Below, piece by piece: positions 13,074 to 23,481 of a stretch of DNA of 64,000 nt. The DNA comes from Raphanus sativus (Eukaryota > Streptophyta > Magnoliopsida > Brassicales > Brassicaceae): the NCBI RefSeq assembly GCF_000801105.2, contig NC_079514.1, forward strand, positions 15,168,293 to 15,232,292, given 5' to 3'. How positions within the stretch are numbered: position 1 is the first letter of the stretch; each line of letters starts with the position of its first letter. A model generated the notes under the pieces. It ran no database searches and was not told the origin of the DNA. It saw only the letters and a program-made list of their open reading frames with translations. Both the position numbers and the translations under genes were made by a program.

Positions 13074-13589
13074 ATGGTGGTGTTAGGGATACAGTCTCTT
13101 CACTGGTACGTACATGGAGGATTCATGGAGAAGAAGAATAAAAAACATCTGATGAGTATTGTAAAAGCCACTGAAAGCGACGACGACTCTTCTTCTTCTT
13201 CTGCACAGAGATTCGAAGTCGATAGAGATAAAGCTAGAGAAGCTCTGAAACAGCTTGACCAACAAATCGAATCTCAAGCCGACGAAAAACCAAGAACCTT
13301 CGTCAAGACGTCATCGGAGGTTGTCAGAACAAGTAGCGGAGGAGGTTCGTCATCAATGGATCCATTCATGTTTGAAGAACCACCTGAGATGTCCGGATCG
13401 TTCCTCACAACTACAGCTTTTCTTCTTTTAGCTTTTACACTGTTCTATAATATTTTGTTCTTTACAGTGATAAAACCATCAATGGATGGACCAGAATCAG
13501 TTCCAGAAGCAAAGACAGTCGCTATGTCTGATTCTGAACTTATCCAGTTTCCACTTTCGTCTTTTCCTGAAAACACTTTCAAACAGTAA
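13074..13589 (+). CDS. Small single-pass membrane protein (At2g01870-like, 171 aa)
   Basis: Intronless ORF of 171 codons. Residues 1-30 are basic and hydrophobic (possible targeting sequence). Residues 36-100 are acidic, serine-rich and probably disordered, and include EALKQLDQQIES. PEMSG precedes one strong membrane segment at about residues 109-132 (LTTTAFLLLAFTLFYNILFF), and the last 35 residues are polar. No catalytic motif is visible. Its place between PAP7 and the PPR gene matches Arabidopsis At2g01870, annotated from memory only as a transmembrane protein. The ATG at 13,074 is the first in frame; M18 and M27 are alternatives. Its 3' end is duplicated at 15,271. Function unknown. Confidence 0.8.
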   Translation: MVVLGIQSLHWYVHGGFMEKKNKKHLMSIVKATESDDDSSSSSAQRFEVDRDKAREALKQLDQQIESQADEKPRTFVKTSSEVVRTSSGGGSSSMDPFMFEEPPEMSGSFLTTTAFLLLAFTLFYNILFFTVIKPSMDGPESVPEAKTVAMSDSELIQFPLSSFPENTFKQ

Positions 13590-13796
13590 ACCCCACAGAG
13601 TGTTTTTTTTAAATGCTTACATAATCATAGCATTTCTTGTATTCACTAAAATGTTATTATATCTCAGGACACAAAACTCTATTACTAAAGTGCAAAAAGT
13701 GTTATTACTTATAGAGAACATTGTTATGGTTTTCGAGCTGCAAAACTTAAATGAAGTGTCTGTATCCAACCTCAGTCCAGCATCTTCAAACTCCTT
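13560..13796. repeat. Direct repeat copy A: duplicated tail-to-tail gene junction
   Basis: This 237-bp segment matches 15,271-15,506 with a few percent differences and small indels. It contains the last 10 codons and stop of the membrane-protein gene, the short intergenic spacer, and a decayed copy of the last codons of the PPR gene on the minus strand (EDAGLRLDT is still readable). The two copies flank the TIR-NBS-LRR fragment. Confidence 0.88.
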
Positions 13797-14099
13797 GGAT
13801 TTTTTAGAAATACAGGGAACATAATTGATAACTGGTCCAAACGGTTTCCCAAATTATGTGTCACAAGTTGAGGAGACATGGAGAGTATTAGTTTCAATCA
13901 CTGAGAAAACCTCAAGCGATGAACACAGAAGAGACAACAAGAGTACTCAGCCACACTGGCTGCCATCATCTTGACTGCTGATGTAACTGCGATGTCCCCC
14001 CTTCTTCCACAACTCAAACTTTAATGTTCCATGCATTAATGGGAGAGACTAAAACAGATGAAAAGCCAACTCCAACAGTATATACTAAAACAGTTGAAT

Positions 14100-15060
14100 T
14101 CCAATGTGTTCTTTTTCTTTGACAATAATGTCTTCCTCTTCTTCGGATACCTTCTCTGAATTCCAGTCACATAGTCCATTACTATTGTCAGGGTCTCCAC
14201 ATACCTCCCGCCAACGTTGCCTGCAGAAACTACTTGGTTTAACCTAGTAGATTCATGGCAACCGTCAATGCTTATTATGTCTGCCTTTTTTGTATCCATT
14301 CGTGCTGCACCGCATTCAAGAATCTCCAAGCGTGTGAGTGGACAGCTGAATTCAAACAATATACATAGATGTCCAGTTCCAATACCCGGAGATCCACGAG
14401 GTAGTCCCACCCCAAAGACATGTTTTAATATCTCGAAGTTTATTTCCACTGTTGCTTATATCAAGATATGAATGAAAGACTAAATGATGCAGGCTCTCTA
14501 CTTGTAACGACGATGTTCTTGATATAAGGAGTTGGCTAATGTTTGTTGATATATATCTGGGGAAGTTGTCAATCGTGAGCATCCCTTCCATATTGACCCT
14601 TCCAATAGATGCCAGGTTGATGGGATAGTTGGAAGAAACTGTAGATTTACGCAACATTACCATCACTAACTCCTTTAGTGGAAGCTTAACCAAACTCCAA
14701 CAACCATTCAGCTTCATCTCCTCAGGTATGTATAATCTACTTCCCTCGCTATACACTTTTGGAAATACAAGATTGCGTATTCTTTCAAATGCACTAGGGC
14801 TTATGACTAGTTCGTCCATCAAATAATATACCTAAAATTGATCCATTACCTTAACAAATATTCCAAAGAAAGAACGTGTTAGACGCTAGATGATAGGCTT
14901 GAATAGCAATGAAAATTAGATAGATTGTACGCCTTACAGTGGCATTTTCTGATACATAATAAATCTGCCTGGGATCTACATGATAAGAACTCTTTGGTCG
15001 CATAGCCTTTCTTGAATAGCACCTAAATGGCATATCTTCATGCAGCTCCGGTTCAAAATC
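14100..15060 (-). pseudogene. TIR-NBS-LRR resistance-gene fragment (LRR part), broken
   Basis: On the minus strand, from about 15,040 down to 14,100, short blocks match the part of TIR-NBS-LRR immune receptors from the end of the NB-ARC region into the LRRs. Examples are AFERIRNLVFPKVY and LYIPEEM (first LRR block), GCWSLVKLP, INLASIGRVNMEG and ISTNISQLLISRTS. The frame shifts near 14,400, where the alignment moves into another frame (CPLTRLEILE, then SIDGCHESTRL). The TIR domain, the P-loop and the start are absent. It lies between two copies of a 237-bp direct repeat, so it arrived as a fragment. The family call rests on recalled motifs. Confidence 0.7.
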
Positions 15061-15270
15061 TTCGGAAGAAGTTTTCTTTTTTTTTTTGTATCTTTGGAAG
15101 AAGTTGCTCTTGTAACTGCAGCTTCAAACAATACTCATCAAGACCATTATGATAGTTTCCTCTAAAGGTTGTCGATAAAACAAGTAAGCTGAAACCTATT
15201 AGAGAGTAGAAGACTATGTAAAGCTCTGGCAATGGTGTTGCATTTAGTTTGTCTGAAACATCTCTGACAA

Positions 15271-15506
15271 TCTTTTCCTGAAATTACTATCAAACAGTAA
15301 ACCCACAAAGTGTTTTTTTAATATGCTTACATAATCATAGCAGTTCTTGTATTTACTAAAATATTATATCTCAGGACACAAAACTCTATTACAAAAGTGC
15401 AAAAAGTGTTAAATACTACTTATAAAGACATTGTTCCGTTTTCGAGCTGCGACAACCTATATGAAGTCTCTGTATCCAACCTCAATCCAGCATCTTCAAC
15501 CTCCTT
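15271..15506. repeat. Direct repeat copy B: duplicated tail-to-tail gene junction
   Basis: Partner of 13,560-13,796. It keeps a readable copy of the membrane-protein C-terminus (FPEITIKQ then stop, compared with FPENTFKQ in the real gene) and the functional 3' end of the PPR gene. Confidence 0.88.
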
Positions 15507-16853
15507 ACATATCTCTCTACACTTTGTCAATCTCCCAGAAGCTACACAAACGCTAATCATATCGCGAAAAATATCATAAGTTGGAGTAAAACCAGCTCCC
15601 TTGAGTTTAGAGTAGTATCTCATCGCTCTTCCCAAATCATCCAACGCCACAAACAGTCTAATGACCACTCTATAAGCAGGAAGATCAAGAAGGCAGTTCG
15701 ATTCCTCCATCTCCCAAACCATACTCATCGCCTCTCTATACTTCTCTTCCGAATAACGGCTATGTATCATGGTAGTGTACATCACAACGCTCGGCTCTCT
15801 GTTCGATTCTTTGTACCAGTCAAAGAGACACTCAACGAGCTCGAACCTCCCTAGCTTCACGCATATCTTCATCACACCCGTGCAGTCTTGCTGGCTAAGT
15901 CTCAAGTCTTCTCTGTCTTCCAACTCGTCGAGGAGAGCAACCACGAGATGGTACTTGTCAGGGTTCTTAGCAATCTCGAGAATCATCTTCACGTAGATGC
16001 TCGAATCAAGGACACGGTTGTTACTCTCGGCGATGAGTAAAAGCTTCCTCGCTAGGTTCAGCCATCCGCCTTGGATGCATCCTCTGATCATCGCTTCGAT
16101 CACGTTCTTGCTAGCCAAGCTGTTGTCGAACTTAAGGAGCTTCAGCTCGTGGTGCTCGGCTAAGACCTGGACGGTGGAGGCGAGGATGCGGTTGTCGGGG
16201 AAGAGATGAGGATGCTTCTCCGCCCAACGGTAAGTCTGCAAGGCTCTCTCGGGTAAACCCATGTGGCCTAGCTCGCGGATGGTGGTGGAGAGCGAGCCTT
16301 TGCGTAGGAAGGTGGAGCATTTGTTGAGAACGAGAGAGACGTCTGCGTCGGGGGAAGGTAAGGATTTGATGTCTCTAGCTAAACCGATGAGAAAGGTCGG
16401 GTCTTTACATGCTTGGTTCGACGACGACGCAGAAGACTTCTTGATACTGCTCTTTGGAGTTGGGAGGCCTAAAGGTCGTAACTTGTGAGGGTGAGGAAGT
16501 GGTAGAGGCCTGACCCGAACCGGTTTATCCGGTTTCTGGGGAATCCTTTGCTGGAAAAGAGATGAGATCGCCTCGATTTCGTTTGCCTCCCAGACATCAG
16601 GTTCTTGATCTTCTTCTTCTTCTTCTTCTTGGTCTTGGAGTGGTGGCAGTAACGGTTGTGTGATGGGTTTCCTTAGAAACAAGTTGACACCGAAGTGAGG
16701 AGGGAGCTTGGTGCGTCTCGGGTTACGGAGATTCTTAGTGAGTTTCTTCTTCTTTGCGTAGAGTTTTGTTGTTGCTCTCATACTGCTGCTCGGTTGAAGA
16801 TTCAAGTGGAAGAAGATAAGTGACGGAGAGATGATTGGACAATGCGTCATCAT
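15420..16853 (-). CDS. EMB975: Pentatricopeptide repeat protein, EMB975-like (477 aa)
   Basis: Intronless, as most plant PPR genes are. The N-terminus (about residues 1-50) is rich in S, R and K and poor in acidic residues, which suits an organelle transit peptide. Residues 55-145 are low-complexity (EEEEEE run, proline-rich). From about residue 170 to the end come helical degenerate PPR units, for example SVVMYTTMIHSRYSEEKYREAMSMVWEMEE and TYDIFRDMISVCVASGRLTKCREI. PPR proteins bind organelle RNA to edit, splice or stabilise it; the target here is unknown. Position between XTH27 and the membrane-protein gene, and length near 486 aa, match Arabidopsis At2g01860 (EMB975, needed for embryo development) from memory. 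M25 is an alternative start. The last codons lie inside direct repeat B. Confidence 0.9.
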   Translation of the reverse strand: MMTHCPIISPSLIFFHLNLQPSSSMRATTKLYAKKKKLTKNLRNPRRTKLPPHFGVNLFLRKPITQPLLPPLQDQEEEEEEDQEPDVWEANEIEAISSLFQQRIPQKPDKPVRVRPLPLPHPHKLRPLGLPTPKSSIKKSSASSSNQACKDPTFLIGLARDIKSLPSPDADVSLVLNKCSTFLRKGSLSTTIRELGHMGLPERALQTYRWAEKHPHLFPDNRILASTVQVLAEHHELKLLKFDNSLASKNVIEAMIRGCIQGGWLNLARKLLLIAESNNRVLDSSIYVKMILEIAKNPDKYHLVVALLDELEDREDLRLSQQDCTGVMKICVKLGRFELVECLFDWYKESNREPSVVMYTTMIHSRYSEEKYREAMSMVWEMEESNCLLDLPAYRVVIRLFVALDDLGRAMRYYSKLKGAGFTPTYDIFRDMISVCVASGRLTKCREICKEVEDAGLRLDTETSYRLSQLENGTMSL

Positions 16854-17084
16854 TCCGATAGTGAAACGAACTTAGGGTTTTCTGAATTCACAGTGAATCG
16901 AACTCGAATCTAGCTCAATTTGAATCGGGAGAAGCTAGGGTTTTGAGATCGAATCGAATACGAACCTTAGTAAAGGAGTGAGCTTTAGGTTTAGAAATGA
17001 TCCCACATGGTGAGTTTACGGATGTTCTCTATCTATCGAGTTTGAGATAGAGAGAACACGAGGAAGAAGAAGAAAAAGTTTTAC
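16854..17084. promoter_or_regulatory. Upstream region of the PPR gene
   Basis: The probable promoter and leader of the minus-strand PPR gene. It contains several ctaggg/ttaggg-type motifs (aaccctaa when reversed), which are common near start sites of plant genes for organelle and translation functions. No defined TATA box was picked out. Confidence 0.35.
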
Positions 17085-17281
17085 CCGGAGCTTCTAGCTC
17101 ACTTGGTAAAGGGTTCACAGCTGTGAGTTCCGTCACCTGGGTTCGAATCCCGGCTACTAGAGAATTAACATTTCGGCATCACCAGGGACAGAGGACCGAC
17201 ATGTGGCAACACGTGACTAGTCTGGACCACTTACGTGGGGCCAGGATACCTCTGTATAATTCAAAAAAAAGAAAAAAAGTT
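17085..17281 (+). mobile_element. tRNA-derived SINE
   Basis: A tRNA-like head carries pol III box A (TAGCTCACTTGG, 17,095-17,106) and box B (GGTTCGAATCC, 17,140-17,150). It is followed by about 110 bases not related to tRNA and a tail of A runs (to about 17,280). The head cannot fold as a full tRNA with a 3' acceptor stem, so this is a SINE and not a tRNA gene. The motif ttttacccg occurs just before the head (about 17,079) and again after the tail (about 17,310) and may be the target duplication. Confidence 0.82.
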
Positions 17282-17309
17282 TTTTCTCTTTTTTTTTGGG
17301 TTGATTATT

Positions 17310-17345
17310 TTACCCGACCCGACCTGACCCGACCCGACCCGACCG
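17310..17345. repeat. (GACCC)n pentanucleotide repeat
   Basis: About six units of gaccc/cccga with one variant (gacct), directly downstream of the SINE tail. Confidence 0.85.
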
Positions 17346-18305
17346 ATCCTTACCCGGTTCGAAAAGGCAAGAGAGAGAAAATTGTTTTCGGGATAAGAAC
17401 CAGCTGCGTGGCAAGACCTTTGGAAGGATATAGAGAGTTCCAGCGGGGAAATAGCTGGCAGGACAAAGCATCGGCATCTAACACAATTAAACTACACAAT
17501 GAGAACTGAGCTACCAGTTTTTTCACACGTCTTTTTTATATCTTTAGAGATGGTCCGTAAAATGCGAAACTCGACACTGATAAATGAGCTATTCCAGAAT
17601 TAATTTTGTATTTAAAAGATTTTAGAATGATTTATACAATCCCAACCAAACAGAAAAATTATTTACTACGACTACAGTGTAATATTAGCATTATGGCCTC
17701 CACAAAGTTATTTTCATATGTTTTGTCATTAATGTAAAGATTATTTTTAAAAGGAAAATTATCCAGATTTTGAAGAAATTGAAACATAACTACACAAGGT
17801 GGTCATGAATCTCATGACTTCTTTCCCCTATGCTTTAGGCCCGACTTAATGATTGCATATAAATTGTCATTGAATGTATATACATATGTGCATGAACATG
17901 GCCACGCCAAATTAAATCGAATAATATTACTGGACCCCTTGAATAAAACAAGCAGAAGAGAGACAAAACTTTCGTCTATAAAGTACCCAAATTGAATTAA
18001 ATAAAAACTGAAGATTGCTTATACAACAAGAAAATGACAAATTATATCAACAGAAAATTGAAATTACAACACCCAAATATTCGTAAACGGAATATGTATC
18101 CACAAAAACAAAAACTACACATTATCATATAAGTATTGCAAAACCCCAAATATCTCAAATAAATAAATAAATTATTTTATTCCATATACAAGCAACAAAT
18201 GCCCACTATAACTGTGAAAATGCACCAAACATAAAAATACCAATAAAAATGGACTTATTATATAGAACCCCCTCCAAACACCATCACATAGTTGGACTAT
18301 ATTCA
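17346..18305. other. Intergenic DNA between SINE and XTH27 3' end
   Basis: AT-rich, no convincing ORF. The stretch about 18,000-18,305 is probably the 3' UTR of the minus-strand XTH27 gene. Confidence 0.45.
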
Positions 18306-20257
18306 TCATATCGACTCGGTTCCATCAACACGGCTTCTCTTGCCCCGGTGCTTTCGGTTGCGGTGACGCCTCGGAATCCCACCAAACGTGACGGGATCAT
18401 GAACCCTAAGCCGCTGAGCCTCTGCGGGATTCACTACGCACTCAGGTAGAGCAACTTTGTACCTGTTCCGATCATAGCAATATGAGTACGTCATGTGTTT
18501 CCTCCTGAAAATGCCCATCTTAACCCTCTGTGATGGGCTAATCTCCTGAGCCGCACGGATATCCTCGTCCGCACCTTCGTCGCACTTAGGAAACTGTTCA
18601 ATTGGGTCCACAGCGCAGCCATGAAGGACTAAGTCAGTGAGCTGCGTGACATAAGGGGCATATTTGTAGTTTACACCGTACTTGCCACCGTTAGTTGCCC
18701 ATTTAGAACCGTCCCATATTGTTGTGTAGAGAGACATCGGCTTTGATGGGAAGTCACCGCCCATCGATGCTGTTCGCTTTACCTCCCTGATAGGAACATT
18801 GTCTACAAAGAATCTGCATAACACAAACAGACGTACAATTTTGATCAGCACCCACAAAATAATAAGCTAAAAATATTATTAATACAAAAACTAAACATTT
18901 TTGGTAAAAATTAAATCTATTTATTTTGATAAACAGAGTTAGATTCTGTGTGAGTCATCGATGCCACTTTAGTGGAGGAAATTACGATCTAGATCGATAC
19001 CAAGAAAACTTTAACTCACAAAAGATAACATTTTTAGCATAAAATTCCAGCTTTTGATGAACTACGTAAAGATTCTCAACATGGATTGGACCCCCAAAGG
19101 AAAACACAGCTCTGTATAGGGTCTTTGTTGATGCCAAAAATCAAAAGCTGTAAACCATTCTTGGGGGTCACAGACTTGAAACTGACAGAAACAAAAGCAA
19201 ATGATGTCCCAAGCATCACAAAACTTTCCACTAGAAGAAATAAAAATTTAAATCCATCAAGAAATTTATGCATAACAAAAAAAAACATTATGCCCCACTT
19301 GAATTTTCCTTAAAAAGAAGATGACATTGAAGTATATTTAAATCAAATGGGGTCAAGAACCTGACCTCCTTTCCATATTCTAAGGTTCTTTTATTTTATT
19401 TAAGACAATCAAACAAACACAGAGAACTAATAGAGAAATGGTTTTTGGAGTTTTTCATTTTAAAACTTACATGATGTGAGAATCAGACCAGAGGATACTG
19501 TATTGATGATAATCTTCAGTTGGATCAAACCAGAGATTAGATCTCTCTTCTCTTCCTAGATGAGTGCTTCCATTACCGTAAATATTTGTCTGAATCCTCC
19601 ATTCTTTTCCTCTTATGTTACCAAGAAACTCAAAATCAATCTCATCATGATTCTTCTCATACATGTCTCCATTTGACATCTGAAAATATCACAAATCACA
19701 AAAAAATTAAAAAATTATATTAAGATCTTAATCCTAATCCCAATATATATATATATTTACAAAAAATCCCAATATAAATATAAATAGTGAAATTAATCAT
19801 ATTTATTAGAAAAATATAGTTTATTGATTAGTTCTAACTTCTAACAATACCCAACAACAGCTTTACACTTGAGCTAAATATTTCACTTACATAAAAGGCA
19901 ACAACTACCCCAGCTGAATAATCAGAAGGTAATTTGATTGAAGCACTGAATAATCCATGTAAATAAAGATCATTTGAGACAAACCCAGAACCTGTGAAGA
20001 GAAAATAAATTAAATCATCACTAAACCGAGAAAAGGAGCAACCTGGAAACAGAGGAAAGTCTAAAAACCGTACCGGTCCTTTCATCGAGCGTTAACCGGA
20101 CAGATTTGCCGTCTTTATGAACAAACAAGTTCTTGTCACCAAAAAGCTGCGTGTAACTTTCTTCAAAAGATGCGATTGGAAGGTTTTGCAGAGTGAATCC
20201 AGAAACAAAACCGGCGAACAGAGACATGAACACTAAGAAACGACTCAAAGTTTCCAT
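18306..20257 (-). CDS. XTH27: Xyloglucan endotransglucosylase/hydrolase, XTH27-like (4 exons, 333 aa)
   Basis: GH16 enzyme of the cell wall that cuts and rejoins (or hydrolyses) xyloglucan. Minus-strand exons: 20257-20074, 19991-19891, 19679-19471, 18813-18306, all GT-AG, joining in frame to 333 aa, the size remembered for XTH27. It has a signal peptide (about residues 1-20), the catalytic motif [10 protein letters not shown] (E108 nucleophile, E112 acid/base), an N-G-S glycosylation sequon at N131, and a C-terminal XET_C region with paired cysteines (GCAVDP, CDEGAD, SYCYDR, PECV). The basic tail ([14 protein letters not shown]) is typical of the XTH27/28 group. That group (III-A type) often favours hydrolysis; whether this enzyme does is not shown. 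The gene order matches At2g01850. No defect seen. Confidence 0.95.
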
Positions 20258-20762
20258 TTTTAAGATGGTATCTGTAGTACCAAACGGTTCCGTGTGTCTG
20301 AGTATAGGGAAGATTAAAGAGGAAGAGATAAGAGCTTGCGTAGGAGAGCTATATGTTTAGCCGTTTAGGTATAGAGAGAGAAAGAGGACGGGGAAAAGAG
20401 AGAGAGAAAAATGAATATGAGGTTTCCATCTGGCTTTGGGTGGGTTTATATTTTGTAATTTACGATTTTCTAAATATTTTTCTTTCCATATTCCTTTTAG
20501 TTTGTCTCTATTTTACGCGGTGACAAGATTTTAGCGAAAACTGAATAAATTAAAAATCCTAAATTGATTACGATATCTATACATTTTGGACATATTTTGT
20601 AACAAATTATCTTTTGGATACTACTTGATAATATTTTGAATTATCCAGATTTACAAATTTAAGCTACAAAAAGATATTGAAGAACATAAATAAATAACAT
20701 TGTTCATTGATCGCAATTAAAAAATAATATTTCCTAATATTCTCTTATGATTCGCTTTTTAG
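20258..20762 (-). promoter_or_regulatory. XTH27 upstream region
   Basis: The 500 bases before the XTH27 start codon, read on the minus strand, contain a purine-rich leader on the + strand (agagagaaa runs, 20,370-20,410) and a TATA-like ataaaccc (near 20,445). The hAT element starts just beyond. The extent of the promoter is inferred. Confidence 0.35.
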
Positions 20763-21553
20763 CAGTGTTATTAAACCCGAACCGAACCGGCGGTCGAACC
20801 AGGTTCAACCACGAACCGGACACAAATGCGGGTTGGGTTAGTGCCAAAACCCAACTATAATTGAACCGGTTAAAAATCTCTATCAAACCGTTAAAAACCC
20901 GTGAACCGGCGACCCAACGAACCGGCTAAACCCTGATTCTTGTATTAAACCAAAAATTTATTAATAAAACAATTAAAATTTCCTTTTTAAAATAAAAATA
21001 GAATTCAGATTAATAAAGTAAAACCATCTCATATTTTTCTCTTGAGTCTTTGACGTCTATGAAAGAGTGCAACTTAAAAGGTATATACTTCTCAAGGTAT
21101 TGTATTTGTTTCGAAGATTTTAAAAATTGAAAACTTAGATTTGAAGAACTCAATCATGGTATAATTTTAAATTTTATTTCATAATATAAAATTTTAACTA
21201 ATGTGTCTATAATTTTTGTAAAGATGATGAAGATTTGGAGTGACAAAAACTCGGAGAATAAAATTTAAATATGTTTTTTCTATTGATTTGAGATTTGGAC
21301 TATTACATTGTTCTATTACTTTTATTACATTTTTAGTTTGTTACTTTTTAAAAATTTCTAAACATTATAGTTATTGAAATATTTTATTTGATATGATCTT
21401 TATCTTTGTAAGAATATACATATTCAAAATATCATTAAATTTAGTTTAGTCTAATCAAACCCGGATCGAACCGGATCAAACCTGGTCGAACCACATTGAC
21501 CCATGACCCCAAAAAAATCCGGTTCGCTTGCCGGTCCGGTTTTAACAACACTG
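20763..21553. mobile_element. Non-autonomous hAT element (MITE-like) with 8-bp TSD
   Basis: Terminal inverted repeats begin CAGTGTTATTAAA and end TTTAACAACACTG. Subterminal parts continue the inversion with ccgaaccgg/ccggtccgg motifs. The element is flanked on both sides by the perfect 8-bp target duplication ctttttag (20,755-20,762 and 21,554-21,561), the hallmark of hAT transposition. The 791-bp interior is AT-rich and encodes nothing, so transposase must come from elsewhere. Confidence 0.88.
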
Positions 21554-21561
21554 CTTTTTAG

Positions 21562-23339
21562 TATATAATTTAAAATATTTATTAATGTACTCATATTTAA
21601 ATAATTAGGTAATTTGCATGCCACTAAAAGTAGTTTTACGTATTAATCAATAAAATGACATTTTATCATTTTAAGTTTCGCAATTACATTAATGAGCCTA
21701 AATACGTGTTGTAATTGATAACCATAGAATAGTTCTGAATGCGGATACAGTCGAGAGAAAAATACTCATTGCAAAATTTTAATTTGGTATAGCTAGTAAT
21801 GATCCTAAAGCATTGGCATGATTACTTATTTTTGTGCGCATCAACTTTCTTTTGCTTTTTCAGACGAAAGTATACTAATACGAGATCTAAAATCTTAATT
21901 ACTAACAAGATGATCTGACAAAAAAAACTAGATGATATAAAATAAATATATCGATATATAAAAGACGTCAAAGCAAAAACAAGAGAAGCAAGAAAGCATG
22001 AAGGGCTTTGCTTCTTACACATGTGTCCCGACAAATAGTCACAGGTGCTGTGTCAGCTCTGTTCAACCAACACTTCATTTTTAAATATATATATACAGAG
22101 GTTCCGAACTCTGTAAGCAAACATGTCAAATAAACAGTAGTATTCTTACAAAATCTGAAATGTATAACTGAATAACTCTGCCTCGTGGTGTATTCTCTTT
22201 TTTTCTTACTCATAGTGTATTCGTTAGTGTGAATTGTATTCAAACTATTGTGTCTTTATTTTTCTATTTTTTACGTGTTGTAGAGGTTTCTTTGAAGAGG
22301 GATAAAGTGCAAAAAAGAAAAGGAAAAATCATAATACAGACCGGAAAGAGAAGAATATAAATTTTAGTTGTATATCAAAAAACTGTGGACCAGAGATCTC
22401 TCCTCGAAGACAAACAGGGTACATTTTAAGGAAAGGCGAATCATTAGGGTTTAAAAAACAATTTATTTTGAGACTTTCGGGGTCAAAAATAAAAGGCGTA
22501 TCATTGAATTTTCAGTTTTAAAATGGTGTAGTAGAATTTTTTAGTTTATTAGTCTGAAATTTCCCATAAAAGCGCATAACGGAGAAGATTAAAGTCGGAT
22601 TGGTTTAGCCGTCCCAATACACCGTCCCTGACGAACATTCTCCGAAGTACCCCTTCCCGTTAAGTGAATACACGGATTTGCCATTTATTGTAGAAAACCA
22701 TCTACTGGTTTTACATAAGTCTGCACTGAGAGGTAAATGAGACATTTGAAAATTTCAACGGTAAACTTAAAAAGGTAAGCCGCTCCATAAAATAAGAATC
22801 GCGTGAGGAAACGCGGGTCTTAAAGACTGACATATGGCAATAAACGTGTGGAGCGGGAGGTCGGAAACGTAGCGTTTGGCCATTTGGCGCCGCAGCTATG
22901 TGCCAATGAATGCACTAAGTAAACGGTGTTGTACCGATTACTGAACTGAACACTTTCAACGAGTAAACGTTCGCCATGTTTATTTTTTAGTTTTATATTT
23001 TAGAACTACCATGTTTTATTTCTTCTGTTGCTTTGCTGAGATAAACGACAACAACTTACTACTGTAATCAAATGACTACAACTAAAATGTTGTTTCTTAC
23101 AATTAAAACAATCAGATGATTAGAGTCGTAAGTTGTAGTCATTTGATTACAATTCATAATGATCAATAGCATATTGCAGCAGTTTTAAATTTAAGTCACT
23201 GACTTTAAACAACATATACAGACTACAGTTATAGTTAATAATATTAGTGGTTACTTAGGCTTCCAATGTTACAATCCACACTACAATTAACAATAAAAAT
23301 TTCTATATATACAATAAAATAATAAAATTAGAAAAACAA
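21562..23339. other. Intergenic DNA between hAT element and LINE
   Basis: No ORF of note. Positions about 22,560-22,960 are less AT-rich but show no recognisable domain. A strong hairpin lies at 23,064-23,150. Confidence 0.45.
23064..23150. repeat. Perfect 20-bp inverted repeat
   Basis: Arms at 23,064-23,083 and 23,131-23,150 (gtaatcaaatgactacaact and its reverse complement) match in all 20 bases and are separated by 47 bases. It could be a tiny MITE or a hairpin-forming transcript; no gene is attached. Confidence 0.85.
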
Positions 23340-23481
23340 ACCGCAACGGTAATTTTTCTTTTTCCTCAAGGCGACAAAATCGGCGACTCCAAAAGTTACA
23401 GTGTCTCCGTCCGCATCTCAACGGCGTTTCATCAGGCGTCGGCTCCTAGCTCTGGGCTCTACCCCTCCTCAGTCGAGCTCG

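Noticed and set aside
13486..13824. A 112-codon ORF overlapping the end of the membrane-protein gene
   Set aside because: It is in another frame of that gene and then runs into the duplicated PPR tail.
17091..17160. A tRNA gene, from box A and box B
   Set aside because: The acceptor stem does not pair and the sequence continues into a conserved non-tRNA body with an A-rich tail, so it is a SINE.
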